64,000 bases of DNA from an uncultured Faecalibacterium sp. (GCA_934561115.1 CAKTFS010000002.1:1-64000); one strand, 5' to 3'. Counted from the stretch's first letter, positions 46,797 to 58,967 are shown. Notes: generated by a model not told the origin, from the letters alone. Numbers and translations: made by a program.

Positions 46797-47681
46797 ATGG
46801 AACGGCGAGAGCGGAGAAATGCGGTGACTGTGCTGGCCCCGGCCAAGCTCAATCTGGCACTGGACGTGGTGGGGCTGCTGCCCAACGGCTACCATGCGCT
46901 GGATATGACCATGCAGACCATCACCCTGTACGAGCGGGTAGTGCTGCACCGCAGCGCCGGGCTCAGCCTGCAGCTGCCGGGCAGCTCTGTGCAGCCCAAC
47001 GATAAAAATACCGCCATCAAAGCGGCACTGGCGTTTTTCCACTACACCGGGCTGCTGGCAGGGGTGGATATCATCATCCACAAAAATACTCCGGTGCGGG
47101 CTGGTATGGCCGGCGGCAGCGCGGACGCTGCCGCTGTGCTGGTGGGGCTGAACGCCCTGTACGGCGCAAAGCTTTCCATGAGCGAGCTGTGCGCACTGGG
47201 TGCGGGCATCGGCGCAGACGTGCCCTTTGCCCTGATGGGCGGCACCTGCCGGGTGCAGGGCGTGGGCGATGTGATCAAGGCGCTGCCGCCCGTGCCGGAC
47301 TGCTGGTTCACGGTGGTGATGCCGGACTACGGCGTGTCCACCCCGGAGGCCTTTGCCGCCTACGACACCGTGGGCAGCAGCTCTCACCCGGACTGTGAAG
47401 CGCAGGAAGCAGCCATCCGCGCCGGAGATCTGGACGCTGTATGCACTGCCGCAGGCAACGCGCTGGAAGAGTGCAGCGGCGCAAAGGACAACGAAGCGAT
47501 CAAGGCTCTGCTCCGGGCACACGGCGCGGTCACCGCGCTGATGACCGGCAGCGGTGCGGCAGTGTTCGGCGTGTTCCGGGACGAAGCCGCCGCCAGAGCC
47601 GCCGCAGCGGCGGCAAAGCAGCAGTGGCCGCAGGTCTACGTTGCCCAGCCCGACCGCGGCGGTGCACGGGTGATCCGCTAA
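46797..47681 (+). CDS. ispE: 4-diphosphocytidyl-2-C-methyl-D-erythritol kinase
   Basis: A 294-aa GHMP kinase of the non-mevalonate isoprenoid route. It starts LAPAKLNLALDVVGLLPNGYHALDM, has the ATP-binding PVRAGMAGGSADAAAVLVGLN and IGADVPFALMGGTCRVQGVGD, and ends with ALMTGSGAAVFGVF. GAGGAACACAG precedes the ATG. It follows the aminotransferase by 12 nt. Its terminator overlaps the ribosome binding site of the next gene. Confidence 0.94.
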   Translation: MERRERRNAVTVLAPAKLNLALDVVGLLPNGYHALDMTMQTITLYERVVLHRSAGLSLQLPGSSVQPNDKNTAIKAALAFFHYTGLLAGVDIIIHKNTPVRAGMAGGSADAAAVLVGLNALYGAKLSMSELCALGAGIGADVPFALMGGTCRVQGVGDVIKALPPVPDCWFTVVMPDYGVSTPEAFAAYDTVGSSSHPDCEAQEAAIRAGDLDAVCTAAGNALEECSGAKDNEAIKALLRAHGAVTALMTGSGAAVFGVFRDEAAARAAAAAAKQQWPQVYVAQPDRGGARVIR

Positions 47682-47691
47682 AAAAGTATAA

Positions 47692-47739
47692 ACCTCCTTC
47701 CCGCAGGGCATACTGGCCCCAAAGGAAGGAGGTCTTTTT
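47692..47739 (+). terminator. ispE terminator that contains the DUF378 ribosome binding site
   Basis: ACCTCCTTCC (47692-47701) pairs with GGAAGGAGGT (47724-47733), with an inner GGGC/GCCC stem, followed by six T residues (47735-47740). The right arm is itself the Shine-Dalgarno sequence (GGAGG, 47728-47732) for the GTG at 47741. Confidence 0.8.
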
Positions 47740-47740
47740 T

Positions 47741-47947
47741 GTGCAGACCTTTTACAAAATCTGCCTGCTGCTGCTCATCGTGGGCGGTGTGAACTGGGGG
47801 CTCGTGGGGCTTTTTCAGTTCGACCTTGTGGGCTGGCTGCTGGGCGGCAGCACCTCGGTGTGGTCCCGCATCGTGTTTGCGCTGGTGGGCTTGGCCGCCC
47901 TTGGCTGCATCCCGGAGCTGTTCAGAGAGGAACCGGAGGAAGAATAA
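47741..47947 (+). CDS. DUF378 family small membrane protein, GTG start
   Basis: A 68-aa protein with two membrane segments. The first carries LLLIVGGVNWGLVGLFQFDLVGWLLGG, the hallmark of DUF378 (LVIGALNWGLVG type). The start is GTG at 47741 with GGAGG 8 nt upstream. Function is unknown. Because its ribosome binding site lies within the ispE terminator stem, translation from read-through transcripts should be restricted. Confidence 0.82.
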   Translation: MQTFYKICLLLLIVGGVNWGLVGLFQFDLVGWLLGGSTSVWSRIVFALVGLAALGCIPELFREEPEEE

Positions 47948-47948
47948 C

Positions 47949-47985
47949 AAAACGGCTGCTGCACAAAAGCGTGCGGCAGCCGTTT
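47949..47985 (+). terminator. Terminator of the DUF378 gene
   Basis: AAACGGCTGC pairs with GCAGCCGTTT, with a GCAC/GTGC inner stem. The stem follows the stop directly. Confidence 0.8.
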
Positions 47986-47999
47986 GCGCGTTGCAGCGC

Positions 48000-48115
48000 T
48001 TCCGGTAAAAATCAAGTCGGGAAAATCTGCGGATTTTCCCGACTTGAAAATAAAAAACATTTTCCGCTAGTCATGCGCAGAGCAGAGCGGCGCGCATTCA
48101 GATCGTGCCGGGCGA
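48000..48115. repeat. Variable-stem palindromic module (copy C)
   Basis: A perfect 16-bp stem (48012-48027 with 48032-48047) closes on TGCG, the complement of CGCA. The right flank has an AT-rich stretch and CATTTTCCGCT, then a degenerate GAGCGGCGCGCATTCAGATCGT end. It sits between the convergent DUF378 and redoxin-like genes. Confidence 0.75.
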
Positions 48116-48121
48116 TGCTGC

Positions 48122-48766
48122 TTACTGGTCGTTATCCACATCGTCCCAGCCGATAAGGTCGGGCAGGGTCAAAGTTTCGTCCGAGCAGTGGTGGCTTGCG
48201 CGGCGCTGGTCGGCGGCCTTGGTGTGCACCACCTCGCGTGCAAGCTCCCGGATGGCAATGCAGTCCTCCGGCAGGTCGGTCTGGCTGCGGCCGGAGTGGG
48301 TGAACAAGATCTTGCCCTCGTGGCCCACGATCAGGGTCATGGGCAGGATCTGCGGGGCATTGCGGTCGTAGTGATAGCCGGCATCCCGGGCACTTTTGTA
48401 GATGCGCTGGGCAGAAAAGCTCCAGCTTAAAAGCCCGCGCGCCTGTTCCACCCCCAGATAACTGTACAGCACACCCGGCGCATCACAGATGATGGGAAAG
48501 GGAAACTCCTTGCCCTGCGTGGCCTCGGCTACTGCGCGGGGGGCTGAGCGCACCACGCACGCCAGCCGTACACCCCGCAGCCGCGGCAGGGTCTTTAAGT
48601 AGCGGGCAAGGTATTCCCGGGTGACCGGGTGGTCGAACCCGGGCAGAAAGACCATGCACAGGGGCTCGGTGCCCGCACACAGAGCATAAAAATCGTTGCC
48701 CGGGGTGGTGGGGGTGTCAAAGGTGAACCGGGGAATGGAAGTACCAACCAGATGCTCAGAGCTCAT
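48122..48766 (-). CDS. Redoxin-fold protein lacking the peroxidatic cysteine
   Basis: A 214-aa protein whose order of segments follows the AhpC/TSA redoxins: IPRFTFDTP, then CMVFLPGFDHPVTREYL where peroxiredoxins have the PxxxTxxC active site, then FPIICDAPGVLYSYLGV, and MTLIVGHEGKILFTHSG. The catalytic Cys position appears to be Thr, so peroxidase activity is unlikely by the usual mechanism. Other cysteines (LCAGTEPLC) are nearby and could substitute. The ATG at 48766 is the conserved-looking start, though the AAAGGA site is 14 nt upstream; an ATG at 48781 is possible. A structured RNA lies directly upstream. Confidence 0.6.
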   Translation of the reverse strand: MSSEHLVGTSIPRFTFDTPTTPGNDFYALCAGTEPLCMVFLPGFDHPVTREYLARYLKTLPRLRGVRLACVVRSAPRAVAEATQGKEFPFPIICDAPGVLYSYLGVEQARGLLSWSFSAQRIYKSARDAGYHYDRNAPQILPMTLIVGHEGKILFTHSGRSQTDLPEDCIAIRELAREVVHTKAADQRRASHHCSDETLTLPDLIGWDDVDNDQ

Positions 48767-48802
48767 GCCGCAATTGCACATCCTTTCAAATGGTGATAAA
48801 AA

Positions 48803-48848
48803 AATCCACAGCCGTGCCCTGTGTTTGCAGGGGCACAAGCGGTGGATT
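48803..48848 (-). terminator. Intrinsic terminator of the structured RNA
   Basis: On the minus strand AATCCAC pairs with GTGGATT, and GTGCCC with GGGCAC inside it, followed by seven T residues (A-run 48798-48804 on the plus strand). The AATCCACCG strand can pair instead with CGGTGGATTG upstream (48981-48990), so two exclusive folds exist. Confidence 0.7.
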
Positions 48849-49018
48849 GGATTACTATAAAGATCCCGCCCGGTCGTCTGCGGTCAATCAAACCTACCCT
48901 TACGGACAGGTGGGTGCCCTGTCGCCGGAATCACGCTTCCTCATCGAGCCTCCATGGTCGACCCATGGCGGGGAGGTCTGCAATCCACCGGAGAACTCCG
49001 GGCTCCCGTTGAATGATT
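48803..49018 (-). ncRNA. Structured RNA, possibly 6S RNA
   Basis: This gap has no gene but strong RNA features on the minus strand. A closing helix is formed by CGGTGGATTG and CAATCCACCG (48981-48990 and 48840-48849). Inside are a CCATGG-type hairpin near 48950-48967 and a GACAGG/CCTGTC hairpin near 48904-48922. The order GCTCG...GAGGAAGC, GCGACA, CACCT, AAGGGT, AGGTTT recalls the 3' half of E. coli 6S RNA, judged from memory. A TATGAT-type -10 (49025-49030) would start the RNA near 49018. The alternative is a leader/attenuator of the redoxin-like gene, since the terminator lies just upstream of it. Confidence 0.5.
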
Positions 49019-49089
49019 AGTAGGATCATACAAACCGCAACAAATCGAGCCGGGCAGGAAGTCTTGCACGGATCAATCCGTCAAAGGAC

Positions 49090-49404
49090 TTACTCGATAT
49101 CGTAGTCCTCGCTCAGACGCTGCTCAAACAGCTTGCTGACTTCCATCAGCACCTCGTCGTCCTCTACAACGTCCAGATATTCGCCTTCGTCGTCCTCCCC
49201 GACACTCAGGATCACCAGCTGGGCGTCCTCGTTCAGGTCCTCTTCGTTCTCGGCGTATTCCACAACAGCCAGATAATGCACGCCCTTGTGGTCCAGCGCA
49301 TCGATCACCTCAAAGGTGACCTCGTTGCCGTCCTCGTCCTCAAGGGTCATCAGGTCAGGCTGATATTCTTCCTCAGTATTAGGGTTCTTGATCTCGTCAG
49401 ACAT
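49090..49404 (-). CDS. DUF1292 family acidic protein
   Basis: A 104-aa, strongly acidic cytoplasmic protein. PDLMTLEDEDGNEVTFEVIDALDHKGVHYLAV and VILSVGEDDEGEYLDVVEDDEVLMEV match DUF1292, a small Firmicutes family of unknown role often found near ruvX and alaS. AGGAG lies 7 nt before the ATG at 49404. Upstream in-frame residues overlap the promoter region of the divergent cyclophilin gene and are rejected. Confidence 0.85.
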   Translation of the reverse strand: MSDEIKNPNTEEEYQPDLMTLEDEDGNEVTFEVIDALDHKGVHYLAVVEYAENEEDLNEDAQLVILSVGEDDEGEYLDVVEDDEVLMEVSKLFEQRLSEDYDIE

Positions 49405-49578
49405 AATACGCTCCTGTATTGCTTTATCACAAAAAGCAGTTGATGCAGCGGGCTGCGTCCCGCTTGGTCTGCTTATAGTGTAGCGTGTTTTGTGCAGTTC
49501 GTCAAGATGCTTTTTCGCACAGAAATCATTGGATAAATTTTCACGCAATTTCCTCTCGCACTGCCGCGCAGAATATGG

Positions 49579-49584
49579 TATACT
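49579..49584 (+). promoter_or_regulatory. Candidate -10 of the cyclophilin gene
   Basis: TATACT at 49579-49584, about 70 nt before the ATG, in an AT-rich divergent gap (49405-49651). No convincing -35 is seen. Confidence 0.35.
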
Positions 49585-49651
49585 ACTGGTTGAATCTTTT
49601 GCGCTGCACCGTGCAGCGTGCAGTACAGTATATGGAACAGGGAGCGGGACT

Positions 49652-50374
49652 ATGTTAAAAAAATTCGGGGCAGTCTGTCTTGCGGCGGTGCTGCTGCTTA
49701 CCGGCTGCAGTCTGCGGCCGCAGGAAAACGGCAGCAAAGTCCAGAGCATCAGCCGCCCGGCGGTGGAATCAGCCGAGCTGCAGTTCACCCACCCGGCAGC
49801 AGGGGACACCGTTGCGGTGTTCGATACCTCGGCGGGTGTTTTCCGGGCGGTGCTCTTCCCGGAGAAGGCTCCGCAGGCCTGCGATAACTTTATCGGCCTT
49901 GTGCAGCAGGGCTACTATAACGGCCTTGCCGTGAGCCGGGTGGAGAACCAGTTCGTGGTGGAAGCCGGGCAGGGCGCAGACGGCAAGGGCTCCACCATCT
50001 GGAAGGGCAGCCGTTACCCGGTGGAGACATCGGATAGCCTGCACCATTACGCCGGGGCGCTGTGCATGGGCGTGGATGCCTCCGGCGAGTGCGCCAGCGT
50101 GTTCTACGTGGTGGAGTCTCTGCCGGGAGACCAGTCGGTAACGCAGGAGCTGGTGGACCAGATGAACGCCGCCGGTTACCGCGCCGAGGTGGTATCCGCA
50201 TACCAGACGGCGGGCGGTGCGCCCTATCTGGACTACACCGACACCGTGTTCGGGCAGGTGTACGAGGGCATGGACATCGTGGACACCATCGCCCAGACCG
50301 CCGTGGACGAAAACCAGAAGCCCACCACCGATATCACCATCAACAGCGTGAGCATCGAGACTTATCAGGGGTAA
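49652..50374 (+). CDS. Cyclophilin-type peptidyl-prolyl isomerase lipoprotein
   Basis: A 240-aa lipoprotein foldase. The signal peptide ends at the lipobox LLTGC (Cys near residue 18). The cyclophilin domain (about 45-238) has FRAVLFPEKAPQACDNFIGLVQQGYYNGLAVSRV, AGALCMGVD and the final VFGQVYEGMDIVDTI. The arginine of the active site (FHRV in CypA) corresponds to SRVENQFVVEAGQ. It should fold exported proteins outside the membrane. GGGAGCGGG precedes the ATG at 49652; the longer frame from 49490 includes promoter sequence. Confidence 0.9.
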   Translation: MLKKFGAVCLAAVLLLTGCSLRPQENGSKVQSISRPAVESAELQFTHPAAGDTVAVFDTSAGVFRAVLFPEKAPQACDNFIGLVQQGYYNGLAVSRVENQFVVEAGQGADGKGSTIWKGSRYPVETSDSLHHYAGALCMGVDASGECASVFYVVESLPGDQSVTQELVDQMNAAGYRAEVVSAYQTAGGAPYLDYTDTVFGQVYEGMDIVDTIAQTAVDENQKPTTDITINSVSIETYQG

Positions 50375-50377
50375 AAT

Positions 50378-50626
50378 ACGATTTTGAATGGCCGCCGCTT
50401 GTGCTTTGGCCATGCTCAGCGGAATTATGATTTTTATTTGGGATTCCGAAAAGCCTGCGGGCTTTTCGGAATCCCTTTTTCACGGGAAAAGATGCACTGG
50501 CCAACTGCGACCCCCTCCGTGAAAATGCGAATCCGGGCAGACCGCAGTCTGCCCGGATTCGCGCAATAATAAAATATATTTTCCGCTGTTTTTGCCCAGA
50601 GTGCAGCGGAGGGCATTTCCAATCGT
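50378..50626. repeat. Composite palindromic element with two variable-stem modules (copy D)
   Basis: A 249-bp element bounded by ACGATTTTGAATGGCC (50378-50393) and GGGCATTTCCAATCGT (50611-50626), imperfect inverted ends. Module 1 is a perfect 16-bp stem (50440-50455 with 50460-50475) with loop TGCG, followed by TTTTTCACGG. Module 2 is a different perfect 16-bp stem (50527-50542 with 50547-50562) with loop CGCA, preceded by CCGTGAAAAT and followed by TTTTCCGCTG. The two modules face each other between the convergent cyclophilin and ruvX genes, each placed to terminate one of them. Confidence 0.85.
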
Positions 50627-50643
50627 CCGGCCTTAAAATAAAA

Positions 50644-51075
50644 TTACATTTCTCCGGGATGCTCCTTGCGCCATGCAAGGTAGTCCTCCAGAATCACCGT
50701 GGCGCTGACCGAATCCAATATCTCCTTGCGGCGGCTGCCGTAGGTGCCGCTTTCGTCCAGCAGGTCGGCGGCGGCGCAGGTGGTCTGGCGCTCGTCCCAC
50801 ATCCGTACCGGCAGGCCGCTCCAAAGCTCCACGGTCTTTGCCAGCTTGCGGCTCTTGGCGGCACGCTCGCCCTCGGTGCCGTCCATATTCAGCGGCAGGC
50901 CGATCAGGATCATCTCGGCTTCGATCTCCTTGGCCACCTCGCAGACCCGGGCGGCAACCTTGTTGCGCGCCTTTAAGGTGATCTGGGGCGTGATGGCGGT
51001 GGTAAGAAATTCGGTGCGGTCGCAGGTGGCAAGGCCGGTGCGGCTGTCCCCGTAGTCAACGGCTAAAATCTTCAT
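50644..51075 (-). CDS. ruvX: Putative Holliday junction resolvase (RuvX/YqgF)
   Basis: A 143-aa RNase H-fold protein. It begins MKILAVDYGDSRTGLATCD with the first catalytic Asp, then ILIGLPLNMDGTEGERA and VRMWDERQTT with the Glu, and ends with ILDSVSATVILEDYL, which holds the last Asp. The family is tied to 16S rRNA 5' end maturation as well as recombination. It is divergent from addB. Confidence 0.92.
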   Translation of the reverse strand: MKILAVDYGDSRTGLATCDRTEFLTTAITPQITLKARNKVAARVCEVAKEIEAEMILIGLPLNMDGTEGERAAKSRKLAKTVELWSGLPVRMWDERQTTCAAADLLDESGTYGSRRKEILDSVSATVILEDYLAWRKEHPGEM

Positions 51076-51170
51076 ACAAAGTCCCTTTCCGGTGTGCAGG
51101 CTGTTTTTTTCAGTGTACCACAGCTGGCAGGGGATTGCAAAGAAAAGCTGTGGTTTTATCACCGGTTTCG

Positions 51171-51179
51171 TGTTACAAT
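51171..51179 (+). promoter_or_regulatory. Extended -10 promoter of addB
   Basis: TGT followed by TACAAT (51171-51179), 35 nt before the addB ATG. No clear -35 is seen. Confidence 0.5.
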
Positions 51180-51213
51180 AAAGGCAAAAATCAACGAGCG
51201 GGAGGAAACCGAA

Positions 51214-54200
51214 ATGCTGAAACTGGTTCTGGGCGCTTCCGGCAGCGGCAAGACCACCCTGCTGTATGCCCGCATCCGTGCCCGCGCCGAGGCGGGGAAG
51301 CGCAGCATCCTGCTGGTGCCGGAGCAGTTTACCTCCAGCACCGAGGCGCGCATCTACCGGGAGCTGGGCGATGCCCTTTCCGGCATGGTGGAAAGCTATT
51401 CCTTCACCAGTCTGGCCGAGCATATCCTTGCGGCGCTTGGCGGCGCGGCGGTGCAGACCCTGACCGATGCCGGGCGGGCGGTGCTGGTGCGCCGTGCGCT
51501 GGAGGAACTGCAGGATAACGTGCACTACTACTACCGCCACCGGCGCAGTGCAGCCTTTTGCCAGATGGCTGCCGAGACCATAGACGAATTGAAAAGCGCC
51601 GGGCTTTCCGGGCAGCAATTGCAGGAGCTTGCCCGGGACTGCGGCACCGAGAGCGCAAAGCTGGGCGAGCTGGCGCTTATTTTTCAGGGGTACGAAAGCC
51701 TGCTGGCGGGCACCGGCATGGACCCCGCCGACCGTCTGGAGCTGGCTGCCGACCGTCTGGAAGCCGCACTTGCCCGGGACGAGCTGCCGGACTTTTTGCG
51801 CGAGCGCGAGGTGTTCATTGACGAGTTCGATACCTTCAACGCGCCCAAGAAGCGGCTGATGGGCGCGATGCTGGCCGCCCTGCCCGCCGTAACGGTGGCG
51901 CTGTGCGAGGACGGCGCACCTATGCAGCCCGGGGACTTGGAACTGTTCTCCGGTGCAAAGCAGGTGGCGGCGCAGCTGCGCCAGCTGGCGCGCAAAAACG
52001 GCGCACAGGTGGCCGCACCGGAACTGCTGCGGCGGGACCTGCGCCATAAAGATGCGCCGGGGCTTGCCGCCCTGACCGAGCTGCTGGAGACCGGCAGCTG
52101 CACCCCGCCGGAAAGCGCCCCGGAGCTGCGGCTGTTTGCCGCCGCCAGCCGGGAAGAGGAAGCCCGCTGCGCCGCTGCCGCCATCCGCCGCCTGATGCGG
52201 CAGGGTGTGCGCTGCGGAAAGATCGCGGTGGTCTGCCGCGATATCAGCCTGTACCGGGCTGCGGTGCGGTACGAGTTCCGCATGGCAGAGATCCCGTTGT
52301 ACTGCGACGAGCCCACCACCCCGGAGTTCAGCGCCCCCGCCACAGCGGTGCGGGCGCTGCTGGCACTGCTGCGGGGTGCGGACATGACCGAGCAGCTGAC
52401 TGTGCTGGCCAAGACCGGTCTGTGTGACCTGAGCGAGCCGGAGGTCTGCGCGCTGGAAAACTACGCCTACACATGGTCGCCCAATGCGGCGGCATGGCGG
52501 GCAGAATTTACCAAAAGCCCCCGGGGCTTTGGCGATGCCGAACTGACCGAGGAGGATACCCAGAACCTGACCCGTGCCGAGAACGCCCGCAAAAAGCTGG
52601 TGACGGCGGTGGATACCCTGCGCAGCAAGGTGCGCAGCGCCAACGCCGAGCAGATCAGCCGGGCGCTGTATTTCTGCCTGAAGGAGCTGGGCGCAGAGGG
52701 GCAGCAGGCCGCGCAGGTGGAGGATATCCGCACCGCCCGGGGCATTCCGGCGGCAGAAGAAGCTGCCCGCGAGTGGAACGTGGTGATGCAGCTGCTGGAC
52801 GAGATGGCGCGGCTGCTGGGCAGTCAGGGCATCACCGTGCCGGAGTACGAGGATCTTTTCAGCCTGCTGCTGCGCTCCTCTGACCTTGGGCACATCCCGC
52901 AGACCTTGGACGCGGTGGTGCTGGCAAGCGCCGGCAAAATGCGTCTGGATGCGCCGGACTATGTATTCGTGCTGGGGCTTGCGGAGGGGGAATTTCCCTC
53001 TACTCCCGCGGAGAGCGGCTTGCTGACCCACGCCGACCGTGACCTGCTGATAGCAAAACAGATCGACCTGCCGGACTGTTTTGAGAACCGCGTGGTGCGT
53101 GAGCAGGTCTGTTTTTACAAAGCCCTTACCGCCCCGGCAAAGGGGCTGTGGATGAGCTGGCCAAAGGGGCAGGGACAGACCCTGTGCGCCGCACTGGAGC
53201 CCATCGTGGAGGCATTGCAGCCCGCTGCGCCGCAGCTGGAGCTGATCGACCTTGCCGCCACCCCCGCAGACGGTCTGGACGTGCTGGGCGGCGGCTGGCC
53301 GATGACCGGACTGGAGCGCGCCAGCCTGACCGAGGCGCTGCGCGCCCCCGGCGAAGGGGTGCAGGCACCCCGGGGACTGGCCCTGTTACAGCGCATGGAG
53401 CAGGACCCGCCCCGGCAGGTGCAGGATCTGCCCACGCTGGAAGCGCTGCTGGGCAGGCGGCTGCACATCTCGCCCAGCCAGCTGGAAAAATACTATACCT
53501 GCCGTTACGGCTACTTTTTGCAGTATGTGCTGGGGCTCAAGCCCCGCCGCCGTGCGGAGCTTTCGGCCGACCAGAGCGGTACCCTGATGCACTGGGTGCT
53601 GCAGATGGCACTGGACCCCCACCCCGGGGCAGACAACCCCTGCGCCGGGCTGCGCCCCTTTTTGGAGCTGGACGATGCCGCCATGGCCGGCCTTGCCGCC
53701 GCGCTGGTGGACGAGTACGCGCGGCGCTACCTGCCGGAGGATACCGCACGCTTTGCCTACCTGCTCTCCCGGCTGAAAAAGAGCATGACCAGCCTGTTGT
53801 GCTATCTGCGGGACGAGCAGAACCAGTCCCAATTCAAGCCCGTGGCCTGTGAGCTGAAGATCGGCCGGGGCGAGGACGCCGTGCCCGGGCAGGTGTACCG
53901 CCTGTCGGACGGGCGTACGGTGCAGCTGGTGGGCACGGTAGACCGCGCAGACGAGTGGATCGAGGACGACGGCACCCGCTGGGTGCGGGTGGTGGACTAC
54001 AAGACCGGCAGCAAAAAGCTGGACTTGAAGGAGGTCTACTGCGGGCTGGACTGCCAGATGCTGCTGTATCTGTTTAGCCTGACCCGGGATGCGGGCGGGC
54101 GCTTTACCGGCGCACAGCCGGCGGGTGTTTTGTATCTGCTGGCCGACCCCGCCCCCCAGACCCTGCCCCGCGGACAGGCTGCCCGGGCGGTGGAGTACCA

Positions 54201-54572
54201 GCTGGACGGCCTTGTGCGGGACGAGCAGAAGATCTTTGATGCCATGGACGCGGACGAAACGGGCAAGTATCTGCCCTTTGGCTACCGCAACGGCGCACCC
54301 AGCCCCTACCAGAAGGAGAAACGAGCCGACAGCGCCAAGCTCAGCCGCATCCAGCTGCATCTGGACGACCTTGTCACCCAGATGGGCGAACAGCTTTACG
54401 GCGGGCGGATCGATGCCGAGCCGCTGGTGGTGAGCAGCAGCAAAAGCCCCTGCACATGGTGCGATTACAGCTTTATCTGCTGCCACGAGACCGGGGTGCA
54501 CGAGCGTGCGCTGGAAGCCCCTGCAAAGCCCTTTGAACCCGAGGAAGAACCTGAAGAAAAGGAGGAACAGCC

Positions 54573-54576
<4 letters not shown>
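51214..54576 (+). CDS. addB: Helicase-nuclease subunit AddB
   Basis: A 1120-aa subunit of the AddAB enzyme, which resects double-strand breaks for recombination. The Walker A is LGASGSGKTTLLYARI at the N-terminus. The C-terminal nuclease has VDYKTGSKK, and the iron-sulfur cluster cysteines appear as Cys near residue 767 (KYYTCRYGYF) and a C-terminal CTWCDYSFICC group. GGGAGGAAA precedes the ATG at 51214; the longer frame to 51094 overlaps the promoter. It overlaps addA by 4 nt. Confidence 0.93.
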
Positions 54577-58259
<3,683 letters not shown>

Positions 58260-58260
58260 A

Positions 58261-58687
58261 ACGATTGAAAATGGCCTCCGCTTGCGCTCTGGCCATGAAT
58301 AGCGGAAGAATTATTCATATTTTCGCGTTTGTCGCGCTCTGCGGAGCGCGACAAACGCTATTTTCACGGGAAAGGCCGTAGAGGAAAACAGGTGGCTTTG
58401 CCCGCAACGCAGCTGTTTCCAAAGGAAACAGGCGTTGCAGATGCTGCTTTGATTTACGACCCCTCCTGTGAAAATGGGTTTCAGGAAAGTCCGCAGACTT
58501 TCCTGAAACCCGAAATTAAAATAACCTTTCCGCTGAATATGGCCAGAGTGCAACGACGACGACCACCGCCAGTGGCGGAAACAGGGAGGAGTTGTTGGGG
58601 CAGCGGCCAGCAAGACGCACGTGCCGCCCAAGGCACGATGCGGATGCTGGGTGCCGCAACCCGATAGCGGAGGCCATTCAAAATCGT
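58261..58687. repeat. Composite palindromic element with two variable-stem modules (copy E)
   Basis: A 427-bp element between addA and infC, bounded by ACGATTGAAAATGGCC (58261-58276) and GGCCATTCAAAATCGT (58672-58687). Module 1 is a perfect 15-bp stem (58325-58339 with 58344-58358), loop TGCG, followed by ATTTTCACGG. Module 2 is a perfect 16-bp stem (58476-58491 with 58496-58511), loop CGCA, preceded by CTGTGAAAAT and followed by CTTTCCGCTG. Between them is an imperfect hairpin CTGTTTCC/GGAAACAG. Near the right end, about 110 bp (roughly 58548-58660) not found in copies A or D separates GGCCAGAG from AGCGGAGG, and looks like an insertion. Confidence 0.85.
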
Positions 58688-58736
58688 CCCGTTGGATGGA
58701 AAGTCATATTTTTTCCAAAGAACGCATAAAAAGTGC

Positions 58737-58765
58737 TTGACAGGGCGGGCAGGACGTGGTAGAAT
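58737..58765 (+). promoter_or_regulatory. Promoter of infC-rpmI-rplT
   Basis: TTGACA (58737-58742), a 17-nt spacer and TAGAAT (58760-58765): a near-consensus vegetative promoter. It gives a leader of about 195 nt. Confidence 0.88.
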
Positions 58766-58772
58766 AGCCGAG

Positions 58773-58967
58773 TAAAGAAAGCAGCTACGGCCTGTGCCGC
58801 GCTCGCCTTGCGGGAGAATGTCCCCGGGCTATACCCGAAACAGCAGCTTATTCCTTTGAGAATGCTGCGGCTTTGTGTGAAATTTCGCGCGGCTGTCCAG
58901 AATATGGGCGGCCGCGTTTTCTATGCCAAATATTGCAACACTATGGATTTTGTTTGGAGGTGCATTC
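58773..58967 (+). promoter_or_regulatory. infC leader with attenuator hairpin
   Basis: The leader contains several hairpins. The last, CGCGGC (58888-58893) with GCCGCG (58911-58916) followed by TTTT (58917-58920), looks like an attenuator placed before the infC ribosome binding site. In other Firmicutes the infC-rpmI-rplT leader is controlled by L20; this leader could work in the same way, but the binding site was not identified. Confidence 0.55.

Noticed and set aside
48790..49020. Short plus-strand open frames in the 48.8-49.0 kb gap
   Set aside because: They overlap a strongly structured minus-strand RNA and have no ribosome binding site.
48798..49089. T-box or cobalamin/FMN riboswitch in front of the redoxin-like gene
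   Set aside because: The conserved T-box (GGGTGGnACCGCG type) and the core motifs of those riboswitches were not found, so only a structured RNA, possibly 6S, is reported.
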